A stretch of 64,000 nt of DNA from Aurantiacibacter suaedae (lineage in GTDB: Bacteria; Pseudomonadota; Alphaproteobacteria; Sphingomonadales; Sphingomonadaceae): positions 310,001-374,000 of the forward strand of contig NZ_SKCG01000003.1 in the NCBI RefSeq assembly GCF_005434915.1, in the 5' to 3' direction. Each line of letters begins with the position of its first letter. The stretch's first letter is position 1. The notes below the pieces were generated by a model. That model was given only the letters and a program-made list of their open reading frames with translations. It did not search any database and was not told the DNA's origin. Position numbers and translations under genes: made by a program. Shown here one piece after another: positions 17,863 to 26,755 of this stretch.

Positions 17863-19360
17863 GGGCTGGACGCGGCGCGCCGCTTTGGCGGCGGGAGCGG
17901 CCACGGTGCTGGCGAGCGCAGTTCCCGCGCGGGCCGAGCCGATCACCTTATCCGTCACAGCGCCAGACGGCGAGTTTCACCGCGCCGGCAAGCACGAAGC
18001 TGACACGGCCCGCGCGTGGGATTTTGTCGGAATTCGGTATGCGACGGCGCAGCGCTTCCAGCCGCCCGTTCCTGTGACCAGCGCGCAGCAAATGCCCGAC
18101 GGTTTCGGTCCCGCCTGTCCGCAGCGTGGCAGCGCCTACCTGCCGCAAAGCGAGGATTGCCTGTTCCTCAACGTCTGGCGGCCGTCCGGCGAAGCCGATC
18201 CGCGTCCGGTCATGGTATACTTCCACGGTGGTGCCTATTCGGCAGGCTCGGTTACCGATCCCGTCAATGACGGTGCGAGACTGGCCGAGCGGGGCGACGT
18301 GGTGGTGGTGACAGTGAACCACCGGCTCAACGCACTTGGCTATCTGTATCTGCCCGACCGCTTCCCGAGTAGCGGCAATAACGGCCAGCTTGACCTGATT
18401 TGCGCTTTGCAGTGGATCCAGCGGAATATTGCTAGCTTCGGTGGCGATCCGGGCAATGTGACGGTGTTCGGCCAGTCTGGCGGCGGGGCCAAGATCGCTA
18501 CTTTGATGGCGATGCCGGAGGCTGCCGGGCTGTTCCATAAGGCCATCACCATGAGCGGGCAGCAGGTTACCGCCAGCGGCCCGCTCAATGCCAGTCGCCG
18601 AACCAAGGCCTTTCTAGCTCGCCTGGGCGAAGGAGTGGATCCGGCCACGGCTCCGGTCGATACCCTGCTGGATGCGCTGGCGGCAACCGATCCGGTTCTT
18701 GGCGGCGGGGTGTATATGGGGCCGGTGCTCGACATGCTGCACCTGATGCGCCATCCGTTCTGGCCCGATGCACCGGCGCAGTCCGCCGCGATCCCGATGC
18801 TGCTCGGCAATACGGTGATGGAGACACGGGCGTTCTATGCGCCGGAGGGACGTCAACTGGCTGGCCTGGATTTCGGCAATCTGGCCGAGCGCATCGCGCC
18901 CGAGATGCGCGTTGATATCCGGCCCGACTGGGTCGTCGGGCAGTTCCGTGCGCGCTATCCAAGGGCTGGCGCGCTGGAATTGTTCCACCGCATCGTTACT
19001 GCCGCGCGCAGCTGGCGCGGGCAGGTGGAAGAGGCCGAGGCACGGGCGCGGGCTGGTGCACCGGCGGCCAAACGCACCTGGGTTTACCAGCTCGACTTCG
19101 AGCAGGCCAAGCACACTGACGATATTGGTCTGGCGTTTGGCACCGTTCCTTCACCATCTGCGGCTCAGCAAGCGATGAGCGACCGGGTGATGGATGTTTA
19201 CGTGCGGTTCGCACGGACCGGCGATCCGGGGTGGACCGCCTATGATCTCGACCGCCGGATGACGATGGTGTTCGATACGGAAAGCCGAGAAGTAAGCGAT
19301 CCGCGCGCGTGGGAGCGGGAGCTGTTTGCAAGGGTGCCCTATATCCAGCCGGGCAGCTAG
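17849..19360 (+). CDS. Secreted type-B carboxylesterase
   Basis: 503 residues. A twin-arginine-type signal (TRRAALAAGAATVLASAVPARA) leads to a carboxylesterase/para-nitrobenzyl esterase domain with SEDCLFLNVWRP, an oxyanion HGGAYSAGS and the nucleophile motif FGQSGGGAKI. It probably removes ester groups from plant polysaccharide in the periplasm (inference from location). It overlaps kdgK by 14 bases, so it belongs to the same operon. A paralogue lies at 38327-39949. Its stop codon overlaps that of the convergent cupin gene. Confidence 0.88.
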   Translation: MSAAKGWTRRAALAAGAATVLASAVPARAEPITLSVTAPDGEFHRAGKHEADTARAWDFVGIRYATAQRFQPPVPVTSAQQMPDGFGPACPQRGSAYLPQSEDCLFLNVWRPSGEADPRPVMVYFHGGAYSAGSVTDPVNDGARLAERGDVVVVTVNHRLNALGYLYLPDRFPSSGNNGQLDLICALQWIQRNIASFGGDPGNVTVFGQSGGGAKIATLMAMPEAAGLFHKAITMSGQQVTASGPLNASRRTKAFLARLGEGVDPATAPVDTLLDALAATDPVLGGGVYMGPVLDMLHLMRHPFWPDAPAQSAAIPMLLGNTVMETRAFYAPEGRQLAGLDFGNLAERIAPEMRVDIRPDWVVGQFRARYPRAGALELFHRIVTAARSWRGQVEEAEARARAGAPAAKRTWVYQLDFEQAKHTDDIGLAFGTVPSPSAAQQAMSDRVMDVYVRFARTGDPGWTAYDLDRRMTMVFDTESREVSDPRAWERELFARVPYIQPGS

Positions 19361-19815
19361 CCTTGGGGCGATGGCGCAACTGGGTAGGCAATAATCAGCG
19401 CGAGCGGTTCCTCACCTGTCTGCCGGATGCCAACAACTGCACCTTCATAGAGGTATGCCGCCATGCCCGGTCTGAGCACGGCTTCCACACCATCGGATAT
19501 AACCACGCCGGTGCCGCTGGTTACATAGTAGACCTCGTCATGGGCGATCGGATGTGCGCCGATGGCTGAGCCGGCGTCGAGCACCCGACGCCGGAACTCC
19601 ATCCGCCGGGGTTGCGGAGCTGCATCGCTGATCCGGTAGGCTGTCGACATGCCGATTGCGCCATGCGGAGGCGATTCTCGGACCATGACATCATTTTCGT
19701 CGACAACGACCATGGCAAGGGAAGACTTCAGCCCTGTTGGCGGGGAGGCGGTCGCACAGCCTCCCAACCAGCATTCCAGCAACAACATGCCGACAATGAC
19801 GGCAGGGCGTGTCAC
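19357..19815 (-). CDS. Cupin-domain lipoprotein
   Basis: 152 residues. The signal ends in the lipobox LGGC (VGMLLLECWLGGC). A single small cupin barrel follows, with AHPIAHDEVYYVTSGTGVV and LRPGMAAYLYEGAVVGIR. The metal set is reduced, so it may bind a sugar rather than catalyse. Three in-frame GTG codons (starts at 19845, 19830 and 19815) are possible; 19815 gives the best signal peptide, with AGGCGGA upstream, whereas 19845 overlaps the pectate lyase stop (GTGA). It is downstream of pectate lyase in one operon. Confidence 0.75.
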   Translation of the reverse strand: MTRPAVIVGMLLLECWLGGCATASPPTGLKSSLAMVVVDENDVMVRESPPHGAIGMSTAYRISDAAPQPRRMEFRRRVLDAGSAIGAHPIAHDEVYYVTSGTGVVISDGVEAVLRPGMAAYLYEGAVVGIRQTGEEPLALIIAYPVAPSPQG

Positions 19816-19855
19816 TGGTCCGCCTGTCACTGGTTCGTCTGTCACTGGCTCGATT
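19811..19855. repeat. Three tandem 15-bp repeats at the lyase/cupin junction
   Basis: Units 19811-19825, 19826-19840 and 19841-19855 all begin GTCACTGG and differ at 2-3 positions between neighbours. On the minus strand each carries a GTG in the cupin frame, so the repeat multiplies candidate start codons at the overlap with the pectate lyase stop. Confidence 0.85.
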
Positions 19856-21176
19856 GCCGCATCAATTTGTCGCGGGGTGAAAGGAATTCGCGGGGTTCTT
19901 CGGTCTGACCGGGCCAACGGCCTGAGACGGGAGTGAGCGTCGCCATGTTCCAGGCATTTTGATCGAACGGTGCGGCAGTCGCTTCGAATGTCGGATAGCC
20001 TCCGACTTCTTCTTCGGAATCGATCACCTGGCCGCGCCCTTCTGCGATGTAGAACAACACCCGTGTCTCCATCTCGCTGCGATCCCAAGGGCGGGCACCG
20101 GCGGTGGCCAGCAGGATCGTTTCAACTTCGGCAGCGGGCAAGATGTCGTAAGCGGAAAAATCTTTCAGAGGCGCATCCTGAACGCGGATCTCCGCATCGG
20201 TGACTCCGTAGCGCCCGAACATCGGCAGCTCGTTGCCATGGCGGTCAACGGCGATGTTGTCCTCGCCATAATAAAGCAGGTCGCCAACGCCGCCGATCAT
20301 CAGGAAGGGCAGGCCCGGATCGGTGCTGTTACCGCCGCGCATGACATTGCCTACCGCGGTCAGCCTGCCATCCACATGCGGATGATCGCCCCATTCGAGA
20401 TCCATCAGATTGTAATGCACCGCCCGCAGTTGCGGATCGTAGATAAAGTTGTTGATCATCAACGCTTCGGCTCCGCCCTTAAGCAGCGGCGAGCGTTCGA
20501 CATTGTGTGCCCAGATATTGCGTTCGAAGACAATGCCGGTGGCGTTATCGTGAATCAGCGAGCCTTTTGAATGTTCGCCCTTGGGATGGGTCGAATCAGC
20601 CAGACCTTCGGCTGCTAGGTTAAGCCGGAAGACGATGTTGCGACTGGTGCCTTCCTCCCATTCTTCGACAGTGTCCCCGGTGAAGCGCGGGCCGGAGGCG
20701 GACATGTTCTCGTCCACCGCCCAGAAAAAGCTGTTGTTCTCGACCAGCACGTTGTGAGCTGAGCGTGTGGAGAAGGCATCAGCCTCCCACCCGGATCGAC
20801 GTGGTTGTCCGTCGCTGCCAACGACCACGCGCAGATGCTGCAGAATCACGTCGTGGGTGTTTACGTCGATGCCGCCGCGCATGATCGTGATCCCGGGCGA
20901 GGGGGCCGTCTGGCCGGCAACTGTCACTTCTGGCTCTTCGATTGTGAGTACCGAGCGTTCGAGATCGATTGTGCCGCCAACCTCGAAGACAATGATCCTC
21001 GGTCCCGGTTCGGCAAGTGCTTGCGCCAGGCTGCCAGGCCCATCCTTGCTGAGAGTGGTGACGCGTATAATCTTTCCGCCTTGCCCGCCATCTGTAGGGC
21101 GGGGAGATTGCGCATATGACGGCACGGCGGTGAGAATCATGGCAGCGATTGACAGGCAAAAGCGCAACACAGTCAT
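19842..21176 (-). CDS. Secreted pectate lyase-like parallel beta-helix protein
   Basis: 444 residues, Sec signal at 1-23 (AAMILTAVPSYAQS). The ladder of short strands includes VTVAGQTAPSPGITIMRGG, VILQHLRVVVG, VLVENNSFFWAVDENMS and the calcium/substrate region DGRLTAVGNVMRGG. These are hallmarks of pectate lyase superfamily members close to PL1, which cleave polygalacturonate by beta-elimination and yield unsaturated uronates, the substrate of the DhuI branch here. A good ribosome site (AGAGAGG) precedes 21176. The promoter carries a LacI-type operator. A different polyuronate is possible. Confidence 0.82.
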   Translation of the reverse strand: MTVLRFCLSIAAMILTAVPSYAQSPRPTDGGQGGKIIRVTTLSKDGPGSLAQALAEPGPRIIVFEVGGTIDLERSVLTIEEPEVTVAGQTAPSPGITIMRGGIDVNTHDVILQHLRVVVGSDGQPRRSGWEADAFSTRSAHNVLVENNSFFWAVDENMSASGPRFTGDTVEEWEEGTSRNIVFRLNLAAEGLADSTHPKGEHSKGSLIHDNATGIVFERNIWAHNVERSPLLKGGAEALMINNFIYDPQLRAVHYNLMDLEWGDHPHVDGRLTAVGNVMRGGNSTDPGLPFLMIGGVGDLLYYGEDNIAVDRHGNELPMFGRYGVTDAEIRVQDAPLKDFSAYDILPAAEVETILLATAGARPWDRSEMETRVLFYIAEGRGQVIDSEEEVGGYPTFEATAAPFDQNAWNMATLTPVSGRWPGQTEEPREFLSPRDKLMRQSSQ

Positions 21177-21237
21177 AGAAGTTTCCTCTCTCTTCGAAAG
21201 GAACTTGACACCATGGCGGACACAAGGCAAGTCATAA

Positions 21238-21251
21238 TGACACCGGTTACC
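21238..21251. promoter_or_regulatory. LacI-type operator 3
   Basis: TGACACCGGTTACC, 62 bases upstream of the pectate lyase start. It is the best match to the local consensus and is identical to the reverse complement of operator 1. Confidence 0.78.
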
Positions 21252-21326
21252 AAAAGCCGGGTTCGGGAATGTGAAGGTGTCTGTGAGAGCATTGTCAGCC
21301 CAGTTGGGCGTGATTCTCCTCAATCA

Positions 21327-21340
21327 AGACACCGGTGTCA
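21327..21340. promoter_or_regulatory. LacI-type operator 4
   Basis: AGACACCGGTGTCA, with the perfect 12-bp palindrome GACACCGGTGTC. It lies 19 bases upstream of the TonB receptor start, so a bound repressor would block initiation or early elongation. It is divergently paired with operator 3. Confidence 0.78.
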
Positions 21341-21358
21341 TTTGAGGAGAGGATAGTT

Positions 21359-24082
21359 ATGTCGGCGAAGTCCTGTATCGAGCGCTCGAAAGCGTTTTTG
21401 CTTGCTGGCGGTGCGTTGTTGATGTTGCCTGTATCGGCAGCTGCGCAGGATGCCGCAGGCACCGCTGGTGAAGAGAACACCATCATCGTTTCGGGCTTCC
21501 GTGCCTCGCTCAACGAAGCGGTTGCGACCAAGCGCGAGACCACGGGGCAGGTCGATGTGATCGTCGCCGAAGATATCGCCAACTTCCCCGACACCAACCT
21601 GGCAGAATCGCTGCAGCGCATCCCCGGTGTGGCTATTGAGCGTGATGCTGGCGAGGGTCGTCAGATCACTGTGCGCGGCCTCGGCGGGCAGTTCACCCGC
21701 GTTCGCGTCAACGGTATGGAGACTATCGCGACATCGGTTGATGGTGCCTCGTACAACCGCGACCGTTCGTTCGACTTCAACGTCTTCGCTTCCGAGCTGT
21801 TTAATTCGATCGTGGTCAACAAGACCGCTTCGGCGTCGCTGGCAGAGGGGTCGCTTGGGGCCGTAATCGACCTCAATACCGGAGCACCGCTCGCATTTGG
21901 CGCGGGCACCCGTATCGTTGGCTCGGCGCAAGCGCGCTACAATGATCTGAACGAGAAGATCTCTCCTCGCCTCGCAGGCCTGTTTGCCTGGAATAATGAT
22001 GACGAGACCTTTGGTGTTTCGCTGTCTGCGGCGTGGTCGACCTATGAAACCGCTGAGCTTGGCAATAATTCGGTGCGCTGGGCCAACGACGCCGCTTTCC
22101 GGTCAGTGGACGGCGTCAACTGTGCAGCCAATCCGGCCGATGCCGGTTGCGTGGAGGTGAGTGACGCCTTCCATCCTCGGATCCCCCGCTACGGGCTTGT
22201 CAATCACGATCGCGAGCGCCTTGGCCTGACCGGTGCGATCGAGTTCCAGCCGAGCGAAAGCACGCACTTTCAGGTCAGTGGCCTCTATTCCAATTTCTCG
22301 GAAGACCGGGATGAGTATTGGGGGGAGGTCCTGCTGCGGTCGAACGAGAAAAGCATCGACCTCTCGAACTACACCATTGATGGTGACAACAACGTCATCA
22401 GTGCTGATCTGACTAATGCGTGGATCCGCAACGAACGTTACCATCGCGAGAGTGAAACCGAGTTCTACCAGATCTCGGCAAGCCTTGAGCAGGCCATCGG
22501 AGACAGGCTTACTGCCACACTGTTTGGCGGCATTTCGAAGAGCGACGCGCAGATCCCGGTTGAAACCACTATCATCTTCGATGATCGTGATGGCGTTTAC
22601 AGTTACGATTACACCAACATGTTGTCGCCGGCGCTGGCGTTTGGGACCGACGTCACAAACCCAACCAACTTTCAGCTGGCCGAATTTCGCGATCGGCCCA
22701 GCAAGGTCGAGAACGATTTTAAGACGGCTTCGCTCGATCTCGTCTATGAGGTGAGTGACAGCTTTAGCTTCTCTGGCGGTCCGTTCTACCGCAAGTTCGA
22801 GTTCTTCACGACTGGCGCACGCCGAGACAGCACATATTGCGCTGCCTTCACTTGCGCTGCGGATGCTTATGGTGCCCCTGTGACGGCAGATCTTGCCGAG
22901 CTTTTCGAGTTGGGCGATGCGGGCCAGCCTGCCGGTAACACCAACAGCTGGGTGGTTCCCGATCTGGCGGCCTCAGTGGCTTTCCTCGACCTTTACAATC
23001 GGGCTGCCGTCACTCAGCAGGGTGACGAGCGCGGCGTGACTGAGGAGGTCATGGGCGGCTATGTTCAGGCCGACTTCGAGCTGGACATGGGCGTGCGCAT
23101 TTTCGGCAATGGCGGTGTACGCTACGCAAATACCGACCAGGCCTCGCAAGGCTTTGTCAGCGGTCAGTACGTGAACGTCGAGCGGAGCTATGACGACTTC
23201 CTTCCTTCGGCCAATATCAACATCGAACCGGTCGAAAACTTCATTGTTCGCGGTGCGGTGGCAAAGGTAATTACCCGCCCATCGCTAGGAAGCCTGACCC
23301 CGGGTGGTTCAGTAGACCAGTTCAACTTCCGGATCAGCTCGGGCAATCCTTACATCGAGCCCTATCGGGCCTGGAACTACGACCTCTCGCTAGAGTGGTA
23401 CTTCGCGCCGGGTGCGATCTTCTCGGTGGCTGGCTTCATCAAGGATATTGCCAGCTTCCCGGTCGGGGATTCGCTTCAGATCACATATGCCGAAAGCGGT
23501 CTGCCGACCTCGCTCCTGACGCCGGGAACGCCCGCTTATGAGGCGGTCGTTGGTGGCGCTGACGTAAATCGCGAATTCGAGTTCCGGACCACGATTAACG
23601 GTGAAGGAGCTACGATCAAGGGGGTCGAAATCGGGCTCAACCTGCCGTTCTCGGCATTTGCGCAGGGCGCGCTCGAAAACTTTGGCGTGCTCGGCAACGT
23701 GACCTTGGTTGACAGCAACCAGGACGTGACTTTCGGAGGACAAACCTTCCAGACGACGTTCCCCGGTGTCTCGGATCTTTCCGCAAACGGCACGCTCTAT
23801 TACGACAACGGTCGCTTCTCTATCCGTGTGTCGGGAGCCTATCGCAGCGACTATAATACTGGAGGTAGCGGCAACGGCAACTTCCTCGAAGGCTTCAGCT
23901 CCAGCTTCAATCTCGATGCTGCGATCCGTTACAGTCTGACCGACGCTATCCAGTTGACGCTGGATGCCAGCAATTTGACCGACGACTACCGTTATCGTTG
24001 GGCCGACGACGATGCGCGCCGGAACTACGAGAACAACCACTTCGGTCGCAACATCATGGCTGGTGTCCGGATCGAGTTGTAA
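21359..24082 (+). CDS. TonB-dependent receptor, probable oligouronide importer
   Basis: 907 residues with a signal peptide to about residue 30 (LLMLPVSAAAQ) and a TonB-box-like stretch NTIIVSGF. The plug has FPDTNLAESLQRIPGVAIER and GRQITVRGLGGQFTRVRVNG. A large 22-strand barrel region follows and ends NHFGRNIMAGVRIEL. This is the Caulobacter/Xanthomonas-type receptor often tied to carbohydrate uptake. GAGGAGAGG precedes the ATG at 21359. Its operator and the neighbouring lyase, esterase and GH43 suggest oligogalacturonide transport across the outer membrane. Confidence 0.9.
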   Translation: MSAKSCIERSKAFLLAGGALLMLPVSAAAQDAAGTAGEENTIIVSGFRASLNEAVATKRETTGQVDVIVAEDIANFPDTNLAESLQRIPGVAIERDAGEGRQITVRGLGGQFTRVRVNGMETIATSVDGASYNRDRSFDFNVFASELFNSIVVNKTASASLAEGSLGAVIDLNTGAPLAFGAGTRIVGSAQARYNDLNEKISPRLAGLFAWNNDDETFGVSLSAAWSTYETAELGNNSVRWANDAAFRSVDGVNCAANPADAGCVEVSDAFHPRIPRYGLVNHDRERLGLTGAIEFQPSESTHFQVSGLYSNFSEDRDEYWGEVLLRSNEKSIDLSNYTIDGDNNVISADLTNAWIRNERYHRESETEFYQISASLEQAIGDRLTATLFGGISKSDAQIPVETTIIFDDRDGVYSYDYTNMLSPALAFGTDVTNPTNFQLAEFRDRPSKVENDFKTASLDLVYEVSDSFSFSGGPFYRKFEFFTTGARRDSTYCAAFTCAADAYGAPVTADLAELFELGDAGQPAGNTNSWVVPDLAASVAFLDLYNRAAVTQQGDERGVTEEVMGGYVQADFELDMGVRIFGNGGVRYANTDQASQGFVSGQYVNVERSYDDFLPSANINIEPVENFIVRGAVAKVITRPSLGSLTPGGSVDQFNFRISSGNPYIEPYRAWNYDLSLEWYFAPGAIFSVAGFIKDIASFPVGDSLQITYAESGLPTSLLTPGTPAYEAVVGGADVNREFEFRTTINGEGATIKGVEIGLNLPFSAFAQGALENFGVLGNVTLVDSNQDVTFGGQTFQTTFPGVSDLSANGTLYYDNGRFSIRVSGAYRSDYNTGGSGNGNFLEGFSSSFNLDAAIRYSLTDAIQLTLDASNLTDDYRYRWADDDARRNYENNHFGRNIMAGVRIEL

Positions 24083-24116
24083 TCGCCACGTCTGGCAAAG
24101 CAATGGAGGGCCGCAG

Positions 24117-25118
24117 ATGAGAAGCGATCGCAGATCACTACTTGTTGGGGGGCTTGCCCTGTCCAGTCTGGGAGCGATGCGTGCCTCAGCGCAGACAGCA
24201 CCGCCTCAGGCCGATGGCAACATGCCGGAGGGGCTGCCGCAGCCGACCGAGACGATCGATCTGTGGCCCCACGGTGCGCCGGGTATGCCCGCAACCCGGC
24301 CGGTCGAGCAGACCGTGGAGCGTTCGGAAGATGGCCTGGTGACTGATCGCGCCGTGCTGGGCATTACCGTGCCCCGCCTTGCCATCTTCCGGCCCGACCG
24401 GCCCAATGGCGCGGCCGTCTTGCTTACGCCCGGCGGTGGTTATCGCCATGTCGTGGTCGACAAGGAAGGCTATGAAATGGGCCGCTGGCTCGCGGCGCGC
24501 GGCTTCACCGCCTTCGTGCTGTTCTATCGCCTGCCTTATGACGGGTGGACCGCAGGGCCGGATGTGTGCCTGCAGGATGCCCAGCGTGCCATGCGTGTAA
24601 TCCGGCATCGCAGCCAGGAATTCGCGATTGCGCCCGAGCGGGTGGCAGCGATGGGTTTTTCGGCGGGCGGACATCTGTGCGCCGACCTTGCCACGCGCTT
24701 CGCGGTGCAAACGTATTCCGCGCAGGACGAGGCGGACAGACTTTCCGCCAAGCCTTTCTGCGCTGCCCCGATATATCCGGTTGTTTCGATGAGCCTGCCG
24801 GTCGCGCATCCCGGTTCACGCGAAAAGTTATTGGGTGCGGATTCTCCCTTCGCACTCGAGGCGGCGCATTCGCCGGACCGCAATGTCCCGTCGGATGCGC
24901 CGCCATTTTTCGTGCTGCACGCCGAAGATGACGATGTCGTCCCGGTTGAAAATGCGATTTTGCTGCGTGCGGCGCTGAAAGCTCAGGGTATCGCGGTGGA
25001 GACCCATCTGTTCCAGCACGGTGGGCATGGCTTCGGCCTGCGCAAGGCCGTTGGCAAGCCGGTGGAGGCATGGCCGGATATCTGGCGCAGCTGGGCGCGG
25101 GCCATCGGTTTCGCATGA
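24117..25118 (+). CDS. Secreted alpha/beta hydrolase, probable acetylesterase
   Basis: 333 residues with a signal of twin-arginine style (SDRRSLLVGGLALSSLGAMR). The fold is of the BD-FAE/acetyl-xylan esterase-like group: LLTPGGGYRHVVVDKEGYE (oxyanion region), nucleophile GFSAGGHL, acid DDDVVPVE and His in GGHGFGL. Such enzymes deacetylate plant cell-wall polysaccharides. GGAGGG stands 6 bases before the ATG. It follows the TonB receptor by 34 bases and overlaps the GH43 gene (ATGA), so one operon is likely. Confidence 0.85.
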   Translation: MRSDRRSLLVGGLALSSLGAMRASAQTAPPQADGNMPEGLPQPTETIDLWPHGAPGMPATRPVEQTVERSEDGLVTDRAVLGITVPRLAIFRPDRPNGAAVLLTPGGGYRHVVVDKEGYEMGRWLAARGFTAFVLFYRLPYDGWTAGPDVCLQDAQRAMRVIRHRSQEFAIAPERVAAMGFSAGGHLCADLATRFAVQTYSAQDEADRLSAKPFCAAPIYPVVSMSLPVAHPGSREKLLGADSPFALEAAHSPDRNVPSDAPPFFVLHAEDDDVVPVENAILLRAALKAQGIAVETHLFQHGGHGFGLRKAVGKPVEAWPDIWRSWARAIGFA

Positions 25119-26737
25119 CGGTAAATCGGCGCGGCCTTCTGCGCGTGGTTGGCGCTGCCGGCGCTGCGAGACTGTTGGGCTCGCCTCAGGCTGCGCGGGC
25201 GCATTTGCCGTCCGTTCGGGTGCCGGCTTACGGGCGTGGATATGACAACCAGCGGATTGCCGATCTTGGCGACGGGACTTTCCTCAATCCGGTAGTTTCC
25301 GGGGATCGTCCCGATCCTGCGGTGTTGAAGGACGGCGAGGACTACTACCTTACCTTTTCGACCTTCGATGCCTACCCCGGCCTCACCATCTGGCACTCCC
25401 GCGACCTGGTGAACTGGCGCCCGCTCGGGCCAGCGCTCCACCGCAACATCGGTTCGGTTTGGGCACCGGGTCTTCACAAGGATCGCTCACGCTACCTGCT
25501 TTACATCCCCGTCAAGGCGCAGGGTGGCAACGAGATTTTCGTCAGTTGGGCAGAGGATATCGCAGGACCGTGGAGCGCTCCGTTACCACTGGGTCTGCCC
25601 GATCACATCGATCCCTGTCACGCCGTGGCCGAGGACGGCTCACGCTGGCTTTTTCTTTCCGGCGGTGACCGCGTGCGATTGTCGGAAGACAACCTCTCGC
25701 TCGCAGGTGCAGTCGAGCATGTTTACGATCCGTGGCGTTACCCCGAGGATTGGATTGTAGAGGGCTTTTCTCCCGAAGGGCCGAAGATCCATCGGATCGG
25801 AGATTGGTTCTATATGCTTACCGCAGTCGGCGGCACTGCGGGGCCACCCACCGGCCACATGGTGATCGCCGCGCGCTCGCGATCGCTACACGGGCCTTGG
25901 GAGCACCATCCTGCCAATCCGCTGGTCCGCACGACCAGCGTCGATGAGGCTTGGTGGTCGCGCGGGCACGCCTCGCTGGTGGAAGCGCCGGATGGCAGTT
26001 GGTGGTCGCTCTATCACGGTTATGAGAGCGGCTTCTGGACGCTTGGCCGCCAGTGCCTGCTCGATCCCGTCGCATTCTCCGCCGATGGCTGGTTCCATAT
26101 GACCGGCGATGATCTTGCCGCGCCGCTCGCCAAGCCGGGAGGCGGTGAAGCGCAGATGCACGGAATGGCGCTATCGGATGATTTCTCCGGCCCGCTGGCA
26201 CTGGGGGCAAAATGGGCCTTCTTCCGGCCCGCAGCGGACGACCACGCACGGGTACGCACCGATGGCAGTGCTCTCCACTTCGCAGGCAAGGGCACCGCGC
26301 CCTCCAGCGGGTCTCCGCTGTTGCTGACCGCGGGAGACCGATCATACCGCTTCGAATGCGATATCGAACTGGCACCAGGTGGCACGGCAGGGCTGGTGCT
26401 GTTTTATGACGACCAGCTTTATTGCGGTCTTGGCTTTGATGCGGAACGGTTTGTGACTCACCAGTACGGGATCGAGCGCGGGCGCCCGGCGAATCCGCAC
26501 GGCGTCCGTATGCGCATGCGGGTGACCAATCGCCACCACATTGTCACCTTTGACACCAGCGGCGACGATGGAAAGACGTGGCACCGGTTTAATCGCGGGA
26601 TGGAAGTTTCGGGTTACCACCACAATGTTCGCGGTGGCTTCCTGATGTTGCGACCGGGCCTTTATGCCGCTGGGCCCGGCGAAGCGACGTTTCGTGATTT
26701 TCGCTTCACAGCGTTGAAAGAAGAGGGCGACGCTTGA
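25115..26737 (+). CDS. Secreted glycoside hydrolase family 43 with C-terminal beta-sandwich
   Basis: 540 residues. Signal VNRRGLLRVVGAAGAARLLG has twin arginines. The five-bladed propeller of GH43 shows general base Asp67 (GDRPDPAVLKDG), pKa-modulating Asp166 (HIDPCHAV) and general acid probably Glu221 (SPEGPKI). A second domain from about residue 350 (DDFSGPLALGAKWAFFRP onward) is a DUF1349-like beta-sandwich common after GH43. Expected activity is arabinofuranosidase or xylosidase, for example trimming pectin side chains. It overlaps the esterase by 4 bases. Confidence 0.9.
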   Translation: MTVNRRGLLRVVGAAGAARLLGSPQAARAHLPSVRVPAYGRGYDNQRIADLGDGTFLNPVVSGDRPDPAVLKDGEDYYLTFSTFDAYPGLTIWHSRDLVNWRPLGPALHRNIGSVWAPGLHKDRSRYLLYIPVKAQGGNEIFVSWAEDIAGPWSAPLPLGLPDHIDPCHAVAEDGSRWLFLSGGDRVRLSEDNLSLAGAVEHVYDPWRYPEDWIVEGFSPEGPKIHRIGDWFYMLTAVGGTAGPPTGHMVIAARSRSLHGPWEHHPANPLVRTTSVDEAWWSRGHASLVEAPDGSWWSLYHGYESGFWTLGRQCLLDPVAFSADGWFHMTGDDLAAPLAKPGGGEAQMHGMALSDDFSGPLALGAKWAFFRPAADDHARVRTDGSALHFAGKGTAPSSGSPLLLTAGDRSYRFECDIELAPGGTAGLVLFYDDQLYCGLGFDAERFVTHQYGIERGRPANPHGVRMRMRVTNRHHIVTFDTSGDDGKTWHRFNRGMEVSGYHHNVRGGFLMLRPGLYAAGPGEATFRDFRFTALKEEGDA

Positions 26738-26755
26738 TCGCTCGGGAGAGGAAAC

